Assembly (NCBI RefSeq): GCF_030580955.1
Contig: NZ_JAUQON010000002.1
Span: forward strand, 62,001-126,000
Source of the DNA: Hymenobacter convexus
GTDB taxonomy: Bacteria; Bacteroidota; Bacteroidia; Cytophagales; Hymenobacteraceae
DNA: 64,000 bases
Reading direction: 5' to 3'
In this document: positions 52,818 to 60,519 of the stretch, piece by piece
Layout: every line of letters begins with the position of its first letter
Numbering within the stretch: the first letter of the stretch is position 1
The notes under the pieces: model-generated
What the model was told of the DNA's origin: nothing
What the model saw: only the letters and a program-made list of their open reading frames with translations
The model's database searches: none
Made by a program: the position numbers and the translations under genes

Positions 52818-55367
52818 TCAGTCTTTCACCACGCGCTGGCGCAGCACCTGGCCGGCCACCGTGGCGGTGAGGGTGTAGGCGCCGGCGGGCGCGGCGGGCT
52901 GCACGTGCAGCGGGGCCGCGCCGGGCGCCACCTCCTGGCGCCACACCTCGCGGCCCAGGCCGTCGAGCAGGCGCAGGGTGGCGGTGGTGGCGCTGGGATG
53001 CGTGAGGGCCACGGTCAGGTCGGGGCCGAACTGCGTGGGGTAGGCGGCGAAGGCAGCGGCCAGGGCCTCAAACTCCACTTTCTGGGGGCCATAGTAGTGG
53101 GCCACGCCGGGGGTGCGGTCGTCCTGGCGGAGGCGGTAGTAGCGCACGCCGGCTTTGCCCGCGCTGGCATCCACGAAGCGGTAGCGGCGGGCGGTGCTGC
53201 TGTTGGCCGCCTCGGCCGCCACGAAGCCGATTTCCTTGAACGTCTTCCCATCCGTGGAGACTTCGATGCCGAAGCCGCGGTTGTCCTGCTCGGTGGCAGT
53301 GGCCCAGGTCAGCACGGCGTTGCGGCCCTCGCGCGCGGCCTCGAAGGCGGTGAGGCCCACCGGCAGCGGCGCGTTGATGTCGCCCAGCGTCCAGCGCGAG
53401 AAGCCGTCCACGCTGTTCAGCACGGCGTAGCCGGTGCCGGCCGGCGTGCCCGCGCCGGCGCTGCTCACGCCCTTGTTCACCCAGGTAGCGCCCAGGTTGG
53501 AGGACTTGAAGAAGCGCAGGTTGCCGCGCGTGATGCCGTTGAGCTCGTGGTCGAGGTAGCGCAGCGTCATGGTCAGGTTGAGGCCGGTGAGGACGTCGGC
53601 GTCGATATCGAAGTAGCGCAAGATGCCCTGGCGGCCGGCCGCGCCCACCGGGGCCGTGCCCGTGATGCGCGTCACGAAGGTGCTACCGGGCAGCGTCGAG
53701 CCGTTGGCGGGCAGCATTTCCAGGCCCACGCCGCCAAAGTCTTCCAAGGTGCCGGCCGTGGGCGTGCGGTTCACTTCCACGCGGCCCAGCACGTAGCTGG
53801 CGTCGGTTTCGCTCAGGTTGGCCAGGCGGTCAAGGATGAGGCCGTAGCGGCCGGTGGCCAGCACGCCGTCAATCATTTGCACGCCGTTGTACACGGTGGC
53901 GTTGCCGGTGAGGGTTTTGGTGCCCGCGCCGTTCACTTCCAGGTTGAAGTAGAGGCCGCCGCTCACGGTCTGGGGGCCGGTGCCGGTGAGCTTCACCTTG
54001 CCCGTGGAGCAGGTGAACTGGCCCGTGTTGGTCATGTTGCCCTTGATTTCGAGGTCGCCCAGCGTCTGGGCAAAGGTGCCCGAGTTGATGAAGTTGCCGG
54101 TCACGAGCATGTCGCCGCCGGTGTGGTTGAGGATGCCCGCGTTGGTGAGGTTGCCCTGCACCACGGTCAGGCCGTTTTCCACCACCATCAGTTGGCCGCT
54201 GCTCACCGAGAAGTTGGTCAGCACGGTGGTGGCGCGGCTCACCAGGCTGTTCACGCCGCTGGTGCCGGTGTTGCTCACGCTCGATACTACGTTGCCCGAC
54301 AGCTCGTTGCGGCCGGCATCGACGCCGAAGGCCGTGAGAGCCGCCGAGCTCGTGCCCGTCAAACTCACGTTGCTCACCGTGTTGCCCATCACCTCGTTGG
54401 TGAGGCTGGTGCTGCTGCCGCAGCTCATCACAATGCCGCGGAAGCTCTGCGTACCGGCATTGGTCCAGGTGCCCGCCGTGGCCCCGGCCGCCTGCCCGCC
54501 AATCACGTTGTTCGATACCAGGGCATCGTTGGCGGCGCTGCCGGGGCCAAAGTCGATGCCCGTTTGGGCCGTGGTGGGCACCGCCGAGGCATTGTAGTAG
54601 ATGTTGTTGTTGCTGATGGTCCACTCGTCGCCGTTGCCGGTGGTCACCAGCACGCCGGTGCGGGTGAAGTTCGACAGCTCGTTGCGCGTGAGGGTGAAGC
54701 CGTCGTTGGTGCCACCGCCGGCATTGGCCGCGTACACCAGGTTGGCGGGCAGCTGCGCGGGGTTGGCATTGGACACGAAGCTTTGGGTCAGCGTATTGTA
54801 GTCGTTGCCCGTGGTGGTGCCGTCGCCCACCACCACCACGCCGCTGGTCCACGACGACGCCGCGCCGCGCACCAGGATTTCGCTGGCCGTGTTATGCGAG
54901 GCATCGTCGCTGAACACCAGCGTGGGCGCCAGCTGGCTGGTCTGGCGCAGCGTGAGGGTACGCGGGGTGCCGTTGTTGCCGCTGAGCGTGACGTAGGCAC
55001 TGCCCGCCCCGAAGGTGAAGGTGCCGTTGATAATTGGCGTCACGCCGGGTCCGGGCTTGATGGTGAGCGTATTGGTTGCCGTGCCCGTTTGGGTTACCAG
55101 CACGTTTTCGCTGTACGAGCCGCTGAGTAGTTGTAGCTCATAGGGCTGCGTGAGCGGCGAAGGCACGGCCGCCAGCGCCTGCGTGATGGTGGCATACTGG
55201 GCCTGCCCGTTGCCGACGGTAATGATGACCGTGGCCTGGGCGCGGCTGCCCAGCAGCAGTAGCCCGGCCAGCAGCAGGGCCACCAGTTGCCAGCGGCGGC
55301 GTTCCCACCACGGCTGGACAGGCAGCGGTCCAAATGAATGAACGGCGGAGGGTAAGGAGTGTTTCAT
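52818..55367 (-). CDS. T9SS-exported parallel beta-helix protein
   Basis: An 849-residue secreted protein. The N-terminus is a long signal/anchor (WQLVALLLAGLLLLGSRAQA). Residues 45-450 show repetitive short strands with Asn and Gly turns (GTPRTLTLRQTSQLAPTLVF, DEWTISNNNIYYNASAVPTT, NEVMGNTVSNVSLTGTSSAA), a right-handed beta-helix pattern as in pectate-lyase-like adhesins. A region with SRWTLGDINAPLPVGLTAFE and TATEQDNRGFGIEVSTDGKT follows, typical of Bacteroidota surface proteins just before the sorting domain. The last 80 residues are a T9SS type A-like domain. Likely an adhesin or polysaccharide-binding protein; no catalytic motif is seen. Confidence 0.82.
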   Translation of the reverse strand: MKHSLPSAVHSFGPLPVQPWWERRRWQLVALLLAGLLLLGSRAQATVIITVGNGQAQYATITQALAAVPSPLTQPYELQLLSGSYSENVLVTQTGTATNTLTIKPGPGVTPIINGTFTFGAGSAYVTLSGNNGTPRTLTLRQTSQLAPTLVFSDDASHNTASEILVRGAASSWTSGVVVVGDGTTTGNDYNTLTQSFVSNANPAQLPANLVYAANAGGGTNDGFTLTRNELSNFTRTGVLVTTGNGDEWTISNNNIYYNASAVPTTAQTGIDFGPGSAANDALVSNNVIGGQAAGATAGTWTNAGTQSFRGIVMSCGSSTSLTNEVMGNTVSNVSLTGTSSAALTAFGVDAGRNELSGNVVSSVSNTGTSGVNSLVSRATTVLTNFSVSSGQLMVVENGLTVVQGNLTNAGILNHTGGDMLVTGNFINSGTFAQTLGDLEIKGNMTNTGQFTCSTGKVKLTGTGPQTVSGGLYFNLEVNGAGTKTLTGNATVYNGVQMIDGVLATGRYGLILDRLANLSETDASYVLGRVEVNRTPTAGTLEDFGGVGLEMLPANGSTLPGSTFVTRITGTAPVGAAGRQGILRYFDIDADVLTGLNLTMTLRYLDHELNGITRGNLRFFKSSNLGATWVNKGVSSAGAGTPAGTGYAVLNSVDGFSRWTLGDINAPLPVGLTAFEAAREGRNAVLTWATATEQDNRGFGIEVSTDGKTFKEIGFVAAEAANSSTARRYRFVDASAGKAGVRYYRLRQDDRTPGVAHYYGPQKVEFEALAAAFAAYPTQFGPDLTVALTHPSATTATLRLLDGLGREVWRQEVAPGAAPLHVQPAAPAGAYTLTATVAGQVLRQRVVKD

Positions 55368-55845
55368 GACAGTTGTTGAAAAGAAGTGTGATGATTGCAG
55401 CCGGCCAGTCTGATGAGGACAGGCAATTCCATCAGCCGTTAGACATTCACTTGCACGACCAGGCATAGTTCAATCCTGGTTTTGGGCCATCTATGAAATG
55501 GCTTTAGTGGCGCATATGGTCAGACGGAGATAAATAGCATTTATCAAACCTATTCCTCCAACTATCAAAACGCAATACTCACGTCAATACCAAACAGTCA
55601 TAATCCTATTTATCGTCAATATTATTTCCACCATTCTATTGATTTCCAAATATTTTCCAATTATATTTTTTAACAACAACTAAAATGACTCATTTTATTA
55701 AAAATACTTCAATTCATTATATCCCATGCAAAAAAAATTTGTGGGCACCCATGTAAATATAATTTTTCTAACCACAAATTTATTTAGAATATCAACTTCG
55801 CTTAAACAAGTGTATAATGGCAAAGAATTAATATTTGCATAATGC
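55368..55845. other. AT-rich non-coding region
   Basis: A gap of about 480 bases upstream of the beta-helix gene. From about 55500 to 55845 it is strongly AT-rich in an otherwise GC-rich window. A minus-strand TAGGTTTG (55545-55552) is a full -7 match but would give a 170-nt leader. No open frame of note. Confidence 0.55.
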
Positions 55846-55885
55846 AAAAACCCGCCTCAGCCTTTGCATGCCTGAAGCGGGTTTT
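55846..55885 (-). terminator. Intrinsic terminator of the phosphatase gene
   Basis: AAAACCCGC..TCAG and CTGA..GCGGGTTTT form a long stem about 22 bases after the minus-strand stop at 55907. It is followed by T5 on the minus strand. Confidence 0.82.
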
Positions 55886-55906
55886 GAGAAAGGCAAATCG
55901 GACGGT

Positions 55907-56605
55907 TTACCGCTTCCCGATGGTATAGGCCGGCTCGCAGTTGGGCACCAACGTCAACTCCCAGCTGTCTAGGTTCAGGGCGGTGAGGTGGGCCATTTCA
56001 GGGTTGTGCCGGTATACGCAGCCCGTGTCGAGGCCCAGCGCGCCGGGATGCGTGGCGGCTTTGCTGCGCACCTGAGCCGTGGGCGTGGGCACGTGGCCGT
56101 GCAGCAGGCGCCGCCCGCCCAGCCGCGAGGCGTCGTAGATGAATTTCTTGGTGTTCATCATGGTGGCATGGTCCTGGCGCATCTCGGCCGGGGGCAGGGC
56201 AAAGTTGTAGCCGGCGTGTACCAGCACAAAATCGGGCAATTCGATTTCGTAGGGCAACGCTGCTAGCCAGTTGAGGTAATGGGCCGGGATGTCGGCCATG
56301 CGCCGCACGCCGAAGCTGCGCAGCGTGGGCTGCCGGCCGCGCGGGCCCAGCCAGTCCCAGCGCCAGCGGTGGCGCGCGGCGTCGAGCAGGGCCTGGTCGT
56401 GGTTGCCGCGCAGGCAGTGCACGCGGTAGCCGCCGGCCTGCAGCTGCATGAGGTAGTTGAGCACGCCGCGGCTGTCGGGGCCTTTGTTCACGTAGTCGCC
56501 CAGCAGGTAGAGTTCGTCGCGGGGCGTCAGGCGCAATTCTTCTTCTACCAGCTTGCGAAAAGTGTGCAGGCAGCCGTGCAGGTCGGTGGTGGCGAAGCGG
56601 CGCAT
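55907..56605 (-). CDS. Metallophosphoesterase (PPP-type serine/threonine phosphatase)
   Basis: A 232-residue calcineurin-like phosphoesterase. The metal and catalytic signature is complete: TDLHGC (D-x-H, residues 7-12), GDYVNKGPDSRGV (GDxxD-like with N), LRGNHDQAL (GNH[DE]) and later histidines in LVHAGYNFAL and LLHGHVPT. This matches the small bacterial PPP phosphatases (PrpA/ApaH-like). The substrate could be a phosphoprotein or a dinucleotide. It is followed by a good terminator. Confidence 0.92.
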   Translation of the reverse strand: MRRFATTDLHGCLHTFRKLVEEELRLTPRDELYLLGDYVNKGPDSRGVLNYLMQLQAGGYRVHCLRGNHDQALLDAARHRWRWDWLGPRGRQPTLRSFGVRRMADIPAHYLNWLAALPYEIELPDFVLVHAGYNFALPPAEMRQDHATMMNTKKFIYDASRLGGRRLLHGHVPTPTAQVRSKAATHPGALGLDTGCVYRHNPEMAHLTALNLDSWELTLVPNCEPAYTIGKR

Positions 56606-56640
56606 GAGGTCAATTTGGAATTGGGACTCAATAAAACGAA

Positions 56641-56680
56641 AAGCACGTCATGCTTCGGCTGCGCTCAGCATGACGTGCTT
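56641..56680. repeat. Shortened family A palindrome
   Basis: AAGCACGTCATGC and GCATGACGTGCTT (13 bp) flank a fragment of the family A right arm (CTTCGGCTGCGCTCA). It looks like a family A element that lost its left arm interior. The T run after it may give terminator function. Confidence 0.7.
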
Positions 56681-56708
56681 TTTGCTTAATCTAGACTATG
56701 CTAGCAGC

Positions 56709-56924
56709 CTAGTGGCCGCCGCCGTAGGCCGGTTTGTCGAGGTCGGCTTTGTCGTGGCTGCGGTTGGGATGACGCTGGCCGGCGTCGAGGGCATCCTGCT
56801 CGAGCTGGTCTTCGGTTTGGTCGGTAGTTTCGCCGGCGGGCGTTGCATCGGCTTTAGGCGTGCCTACGGCTTTGCGCTCGTTGGGATGCTCGCCGGTTTT
56901 CTGGTCGTTGTGGTGCGTGGACAT
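56709..56924 (-). CDS. Small hydrophilic, probably disordered protein
   Basis: A 71-residue, highly polar protein (MSTHHNDQKTGEHPNERKAV, DQTEDQLEQDALDAGQRHPN) with no hydrophobic core. It is rich in D, E, K, H, Q, T and P, resembling hydrophilins or stress-related disordered proteins. It precedes in space another disordered protein gene (56982) on the same strand, with a 57-base gap, so they may be co-transcribed. Function unknown. Confidence 0.6.
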   Translation of the reverse strand: MSTHHNDQKTGEHPNERKAVGTPKADATPAGETTDQTEDQLEQDALDAGQRHPNRSHDKADLDKPAYGGGH

Positions 56925-56981
56925 GGCGGAAAGGAATAAAAATGTGGAAAAGAAGGGACCGGAGGTAGCCGGTCCAGGAGG

Positions 56982-57485
56982 CTATTGGTCGATGGCCGAA
57001 TCGGAGGCGTTCGGGTCGTTCAGCTCGGCGTTGGTGTCGGTGCCGGTGATGGGCTTAATGGGGCGCGGCTCCATCTGGCCCATGCCCACGCGGGAGTTGG
57101 GGTTCAGCATCTCATCGAGACCGGGGCGGCGGTCGTGCACGTCGAGCTCATCGACGGGGCGGCCACTGGGTTCGATGGTGTCGGTGAGCTCGTCGTCGGC
57201 CGGCAGGTCCTGGTTGGCGCGGCCGGCGCGGCCCTCGTCGTTCGAGCGCATGTTGTCGGCGGGCGGGCTCATGTTGTCGGCGGTTTCGTTCACGCCCACG
57301 GCCGTTTCGCCGCCCGACGTGTCGGAGCCGAATCCCTCCTTGCCGTCGCGGTTGCCGAAGCCCCCGCGGGCGGCGTCGTTCTTGGGCGGGTCGGCGTTGG
57401 GAATGTGGTGGCCGGCCTCCATTTCTTCGTTAGTGGTGTCGTCGTTGATGACGCGGATGGGGCGGTTGTTGGGGTCGATGGCCAT
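56982..57485 (-). CDS. Disordered, Asp/Gly/Asn-rich hypothetical protein
   Basis: A 167-residue, very hydrophilic protein without predicted structure: MAIDPNNRPIRVINDDTTNE, then GGFGNRDGKEGFGSDTSGGE, DNMSPPADNMRSNDEGRAG and a C-terminal TGTDTNAELNDPNASDSAID. Charge is strongly acidic. It has no signal peptide or membrane segment. It lies upstream of the 71-residue disordered protein on the same strand. Such proteins are often linked to desiccation or general stress, which is a guess. The ATG at 57485 is chosen; the upstream frame translates a C-rich repeat. Confidence 0.65.
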   Translation of the reverse strand: MAIDPNNRPIRVINDDTTNEEMEAGHHIPNADPPKNDAARGGFGNRDGKEGFGSDTSGGETAVGVNETADNMSPPADNMRSNDEGRAGRANQDLPADDELTDTIEPSGRPVDELDVHDRRPGLDEMLNPNSRVGMGQMEPRPIKPITGTDTNAELNDPNASDSAIDQ

Positions 57486-57492
57486 GGTTTTA

Positions 57493-57614
57493 GGGTATGA
57501 GGGTACGGGGGTATGGGGGCGGGAAGTGTGTAGGAAAGGTGTACTTTGGTTCAGCGGTTTGGGTTGCCCCAACCTCACGCCGGCCTTGCCTCCTACCCCC
57601 ATACCCGCCCGCCC
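57493..57614. repeat. C-rich inverted repeat (family H)
   Basis: AGGGTATGAGGGTACGGGGG on the left and CCTACCCCCATACCCGCCCG on the right pair imperfectly across the divergent gap before the pterin dehydratase gene. It resembles the element at 10041-10131. Confidence 0.5.
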
Positions 57615-57629
57615 TCTTGCCCCAGCCTC

Positions 57630-57878
57630 ATGTGGACCGAAACCGACAACAGCCTGCGCCGGCGCTTCCGCTTCGCTGATTTCAAAACCGCCTTCGCCTT
57701 CCTGACCGACGTAGCGGCCGAAGCCGAGCGCCTCGACCACCACCCGTGGTTCAGCAACGAATACAACGTGGTTGAATTTCGCCTGCGCACCCACGACGCC
57801 GGCAATACCGTGACCCGGCGCGACCACCGGCTGGCCGAGGCCATCGATGCCGTGGCGGCGCGGTATAGCGTGGAGTAA
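57630..57878 (+). CDS. Pterin-4-alpha-carbinolamine dehydratase family protein
   Basis: An 82-residue protein with the PCD/DCoH core DHHPWFSNEYNVVEFRLRTH followed by DAGNTVTRRDHRLAEAID. The two adjacent histidines of the catalytic site are present. The usual HHP-E-W spacing is slightly altered (HHPWF), which may matter for activity. PCD dehydrates 4a-hydroxytetrahydrobiopterin and can also serve in pterin recycling. No aromatic amino acid hydroxylase gene is seen here. The ATG at 57630 gives the normal short form; the upstream frame is a C-rich repeat. Confidence 0.82.
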   Translation: MWTETDNSLRRRFRFADFKTAFAFLTDVAAEAERLDHHPWFSNEYNVVEFRLRTHDAGNTVTRRDHRLAEAIDAVAARYSVE

Positions 57879-57879
57879 G

Positions 57880-57919
57880 CGCCTGTCATTGCGAGGCAGC
57901 GCCGAAGCAATGACAGGCG
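57880..57919. repeat. Short palindrome before rsmI
   Basis: CGCCTGTCATTGC and GCAATGACAGGCG, 13-bp perfect arms with a 14-nt loop. It may be a remnant or a distinct short family of intergenic palindromes. Confidence 0.75.
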
Positions 57920-57939
57920 GCCTCGGCCTTCCCACTCGC

Positions 57940-57947
57940 TACCTTTG
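57940..57947 (+). promoter_or_regulatory. Candidate -7 box of rsmI
   Basis: TACCTTTG, exact consensus, only 4 bases before the ATG at 57952. This predicts a leaderless mRNA. Confidence 0.55.
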
Positions 57948-57951
57948 CCCT

Positions 57952-58734
57952 ATGCCCAACACGGTTCTGTACCTCGTGCCCACGCCCATTGGCAATCTGG
58001 AAGATATTACCCTGCGGGCCATCCGCGTGCTGGGCGAAGTGGGCACCGTGCTCTGCGAAGACACCCGCACCAGCGGCCGCCTCATGCAGCACCTGGGCCT
58101 GAAAAAACCGCTCCTCTCCTACCACCTACACAACGAGCACCAGCAGGTGCCCCGCCTGCTGGAACGGCTTGCCAGCGGCGAAACCATGGCCCTGATATCC
58201 GACGCCGGCACGCCCGGAATTTCCGACCCCGGGTTTCTGTTGGTGCGCGAGTGCCTGGCCCGCGGCCTGGGCGTGGAGTGCCTGCCCGGCGCCACGGCCT
58301 TCGTGCCGGCCCTGCTGAAGTCAGGCTTCGGGGCCGAGCGGTTCACGTTTGAAGGCTTTTTGCCGGTGAAGAAGGGCCGGCAGACGCGCCTGCAGCAACT
58401 GGCTTCGGAAACGCGTACCATGATTTTTTACGAGTCGCCGCACCGCATCGTGAAAACCCTGGGCCAGTTGGCCGACGTGCTGGGCCCGTCACGCCCGGCT
58501 TCGGTGAGCCGGGAGCTGACTAAATTGTTTGAAGAAACCGTGACCGGCACGCTGGCCAGCCTGGAGGCTGACTTCGCGGCCCGGCCCGCTATTAAAGGAG
58601 AAATTGTCGTTGTCGTCGAAGGAAACCTTGCCCCGCCCGCCCGCGAGCCCCGCCCCGGCCGCGAAGACCGAATCCGCCGCCCCGCTGATGACGCCGACGA
58701 GGCCGATGACGACGACTTCGACGGCCAGGACTAG
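57952..58734 (+). CDS. rsmI: 16S rRNA (cytidine-2'-O-)-methyltransferase RsmI
   Basis: A 260-residue SAM-dependent tetrapyrrole-methylase-fold enzyme that 2'-O-methylates C1402 of 16S rRNA. Conserved blocks: LYLVPTPIGNLEDITLRAIR, CEDTRTSGRLMQHL, LISDAGTPGISDPGFLLVRE, FEGFLPVKKGR and FYESPHRIVKTL. The C-terminal 30 residues are an acidic and basic tail (DDADEADDDDFDGQ). The start at 57952 sits 4 bases behind a TACCTTTG box. The 3' end overlaps the lnt gene. Confidence 0.96.
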   Translation: MPNTVLYLVPTPIGNLEDITLRAIRVLGEVGTVLCEDTRTSGRLMQHLGLKKPLLSYHLHNEHQQVPRLLERLASGETMALISDAGTPGISDPGFLLVRECLARGLGVECLPGATAFVPALLKSGFGAERFTFEGFLPVKKGRQTRLQQLASETRTMIFYESPHRIVKTLGQLADVLGPSRPASVSRELTKLFEETVTGTLASLEADFAARPAIKGEIVVVVEGNLAPPAREPRPGREDRIRRPADDADEADDDDFDGQD

Positions 58735-60370
58735 CCTGCTGCGGCTGCGCACGCCCGTGCTGGCCGCACTGGGTGCCCTGCTGCTGAGCGGCGGCTGGGC
58801 GCCGTGGCCCACGGCCTGGCTGGTGCCGCTGCTGTTCATCGGCTGGCTGCCTTACCTGCTCATGGAGCGCAAGCTCACGCTGGAGGGCGCGCGCAAGGGC
58901 CGCGTGTTTGCCAGCACCTACCTCATGCTGGTGGGCTGGAACGCCCTCACCACCTGGTGGGTGAGCTATGCCGAGCTGGCCGCCGGCATCGCCGCCGTGG
59001 TGCTGAACGCGCTGCTCATGTGCCTGCCGCTCATGGCCTTCCGCCAAACCAAAAAGCGCCTTGGCAACCGCTGGGGCTACCTCTCATTGCCCATCTACTG
59101 GATTGCTTTCGAGCAGCTGCACCTGCACTGGGACATCACCTGGCCCTGGCTCACGCTGGGCAACGGCTTCGCGGCCGCGCCCGGCTGGGTGCAGTGGTAC
59201 GAGTACACGGGCTTCCTGGGCGGCAGCGTGTGGGTGTGGGCAGTGAATCTGCTGGCATTCTGGGCGTGGTTTGGTCGAGGCGGCGTGGCTCCGTGGGCGG
59301 TGGCTGGCACAGCCCGCTTCCGCTGGGCCGCGCCGGTGCTGACGGTGGCCGTGCCGCTGTTCATTTCGACGCTCATCGGCCGCAGCTATGAGGAGAAAGG
59401 CCCGGCGGCCGAAGTCGTCGTGGTGCAGCCCAACCTCGACCCCTACGTGGAGAAGTTTGAAGGCGGTGCCCAGTTCGTGCCCTACGACGAGCAGCTGACA
59501 CGCCTGCTGAACCTGTCGGAGCAAAAGCTCACGCCCGAAACGCGCCTTATTCTCTGGCCCGAAACGGCGCTGGAAGAGCCGTATTGGGAGAATACGATTG
59601 AAAGCCATCCCAAAATCCGGCGGGTGCGGGCGTGGCTGGCGCGGCACCCCGGCGTGGCCCTGCTCACGGGCATCACCACGCTCGGCTCCTACCCTAACAA
59701 GGAGGCTGCCAGTGAAACGGCCCGCTACCGCGACGACCTCGGCTACTACGACTTCTTCAACACCGGCGCCTACTTCGCCGGTGCTACGGCGCCCGTGGCC
59801 CTCTACCACAAGTCGCGCCTCGTGCCCGGCGTGGAGAAGATTCCGCCGGTCTTGGCCTCGCTCATCTCACACATCGACCTGGGCGGCACGGTGGGTAGCG
59901 TGGGCAGCCAGGCCGAGCGCACGGTGTTTGCCGCGCCGGCCAATGCGCCCGCCCTACGCGTGGCCCCCATCATCTGCTACGAATCCATCTACGGCGATTT
60001 TGTGGGTGAATACGCGCGCAACGGCGCCACCCTGCTGGGTCTCGTCACCAACGACGCTTGGTGGCACGACTCGCCTGGCTACCGGCAGTTGCTGAGCTAC
60101 GGCCAGCTGCGCTGCATCGAAACGCGCCGCGACTTGGCCCGCTCGGCCAACACCGGCTTCACCGGCTTCATCAACCAGAAAGGCGAAATCACCCAGCGCG
60201 AAACGGCCTGGATACCGACGAGCAGCCGCGCCACCGTGCATTTGAATACGGAAACGACATTTTATGTCCGCTTCGGCGAGCTAATTGGGCGCGGGGCGCA
60301 GCTGGCGGCGGTGTTGCTGTTGGTAGCAGCCACTGTAATAGGCTGGCGGCGGAAACGCTTGGCGGTGTAG
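58706..60370 (+). CDS. lnt: Apolipoprotein N-acyltransferase
   Basis: Lnt adds the third acyl chain to lipoproteins in the inner membrane. The protein (554 residues from this start) has several N-terminal membrane helices (GALLLSGGWAPWPTAWLVPL, LVGWNALTTWWVSY) and a nitrilase-fold domain with the catalytic triad Glu (LWPETALEEPYW), Lys (LYHKSRLVPGVEKIP) and Cys (IICYESIYGDF). A last membrane helix lies near the C-terminus. In-frame starts at 58604, 58688 and 58706 all lie inside the rsmI 3' end. I chose 58706 because it follows a GAGG and leaves the shortest overlap (29 bases). Confidence 0.94.
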   Translation: MTTTSTARTSLLRLRTPVLAALGALLLSGGWAPWPTAWLVPLLFIGWLPYLLMERKLTLEGARKGRVFASTYLMLVGWNALTTWWVSYAELAAGIAAVVLNALLMCLPLMAFRQTKKRLGNRWGYLSLPIYWIAFEQLHLHWDITWPWLTLGNGFAAAPGWVQWYEYTGFLGGSVWVWAVNLLAFWAWFGRGGVAPWAVAGTARFRWAAPVLTVAVPLFISTLIGRSYEEKGPAAEVVVVQPNLDPYVEKFEGGAQFVPYDEQLTRLLNLSEQKLTPETRLILWPETALEEPYWENTIESHPKIRRVRAWLARHPGVALLTGITTLGSYPNKEAASETARYRDDLGYYDFFNTGAYFAGATAPVALYHKSRLVPGVEKIPPVLASLISHIDLGGTVGSVGSQAERTVFAAPANAPALRVAPIICYESIYGDFVGEYARNGATLLGLVTNDAWWHDSPGYRQLLSYGQLRCIETRRDLARSANTGFTGFINQKGEITQRETAWIPTSSRATVHLNTETTFYVRFGELIGRGAQLAAVLLLVAATVIGWRRKRLAV

Positions 60371-60498
60371 AGACGCGGCACTTCGCGTCTCCGCGTTGAG
60401 CGTCTGTCACTCCACCATACTAAAGCAAGCCATCTGAACAACAATAGCAAACGAAGTTCAGCGAAACTAACGCTGAGACGCGAAGTGTCGCGTCTTTG
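60368..60498. repeat. Intergenic inverted repeat, family G
   Basis: AGAGACGCGGCACTTCGCGT and the complement of AGACGCGAAGTGTCGCGTCT flank about 75 bases between lnt and the inositol-phosphatase-like gene. It is the only copy in this window. Confidence 0.85.
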
Positions 60499-60519
60499 CA
60501 TCGTTCTAACCATTCCATT

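Noticed and set aside
52656..55130. Plus-strand open frame of 824 codons opposite the beta-helix gene
   Set aside because: His/Ala/Gly-rich antisense shadow of a gene with signal peptide and T9SS domain; it has no recognisable domain.
58604..58705. N-terminal extension of Lnt from the upstream start
   Set aside because: The extra residues are Pro/Ala/Thr-rich, lie wholly inside rsmI, and precede the first membrane helix without a family match.
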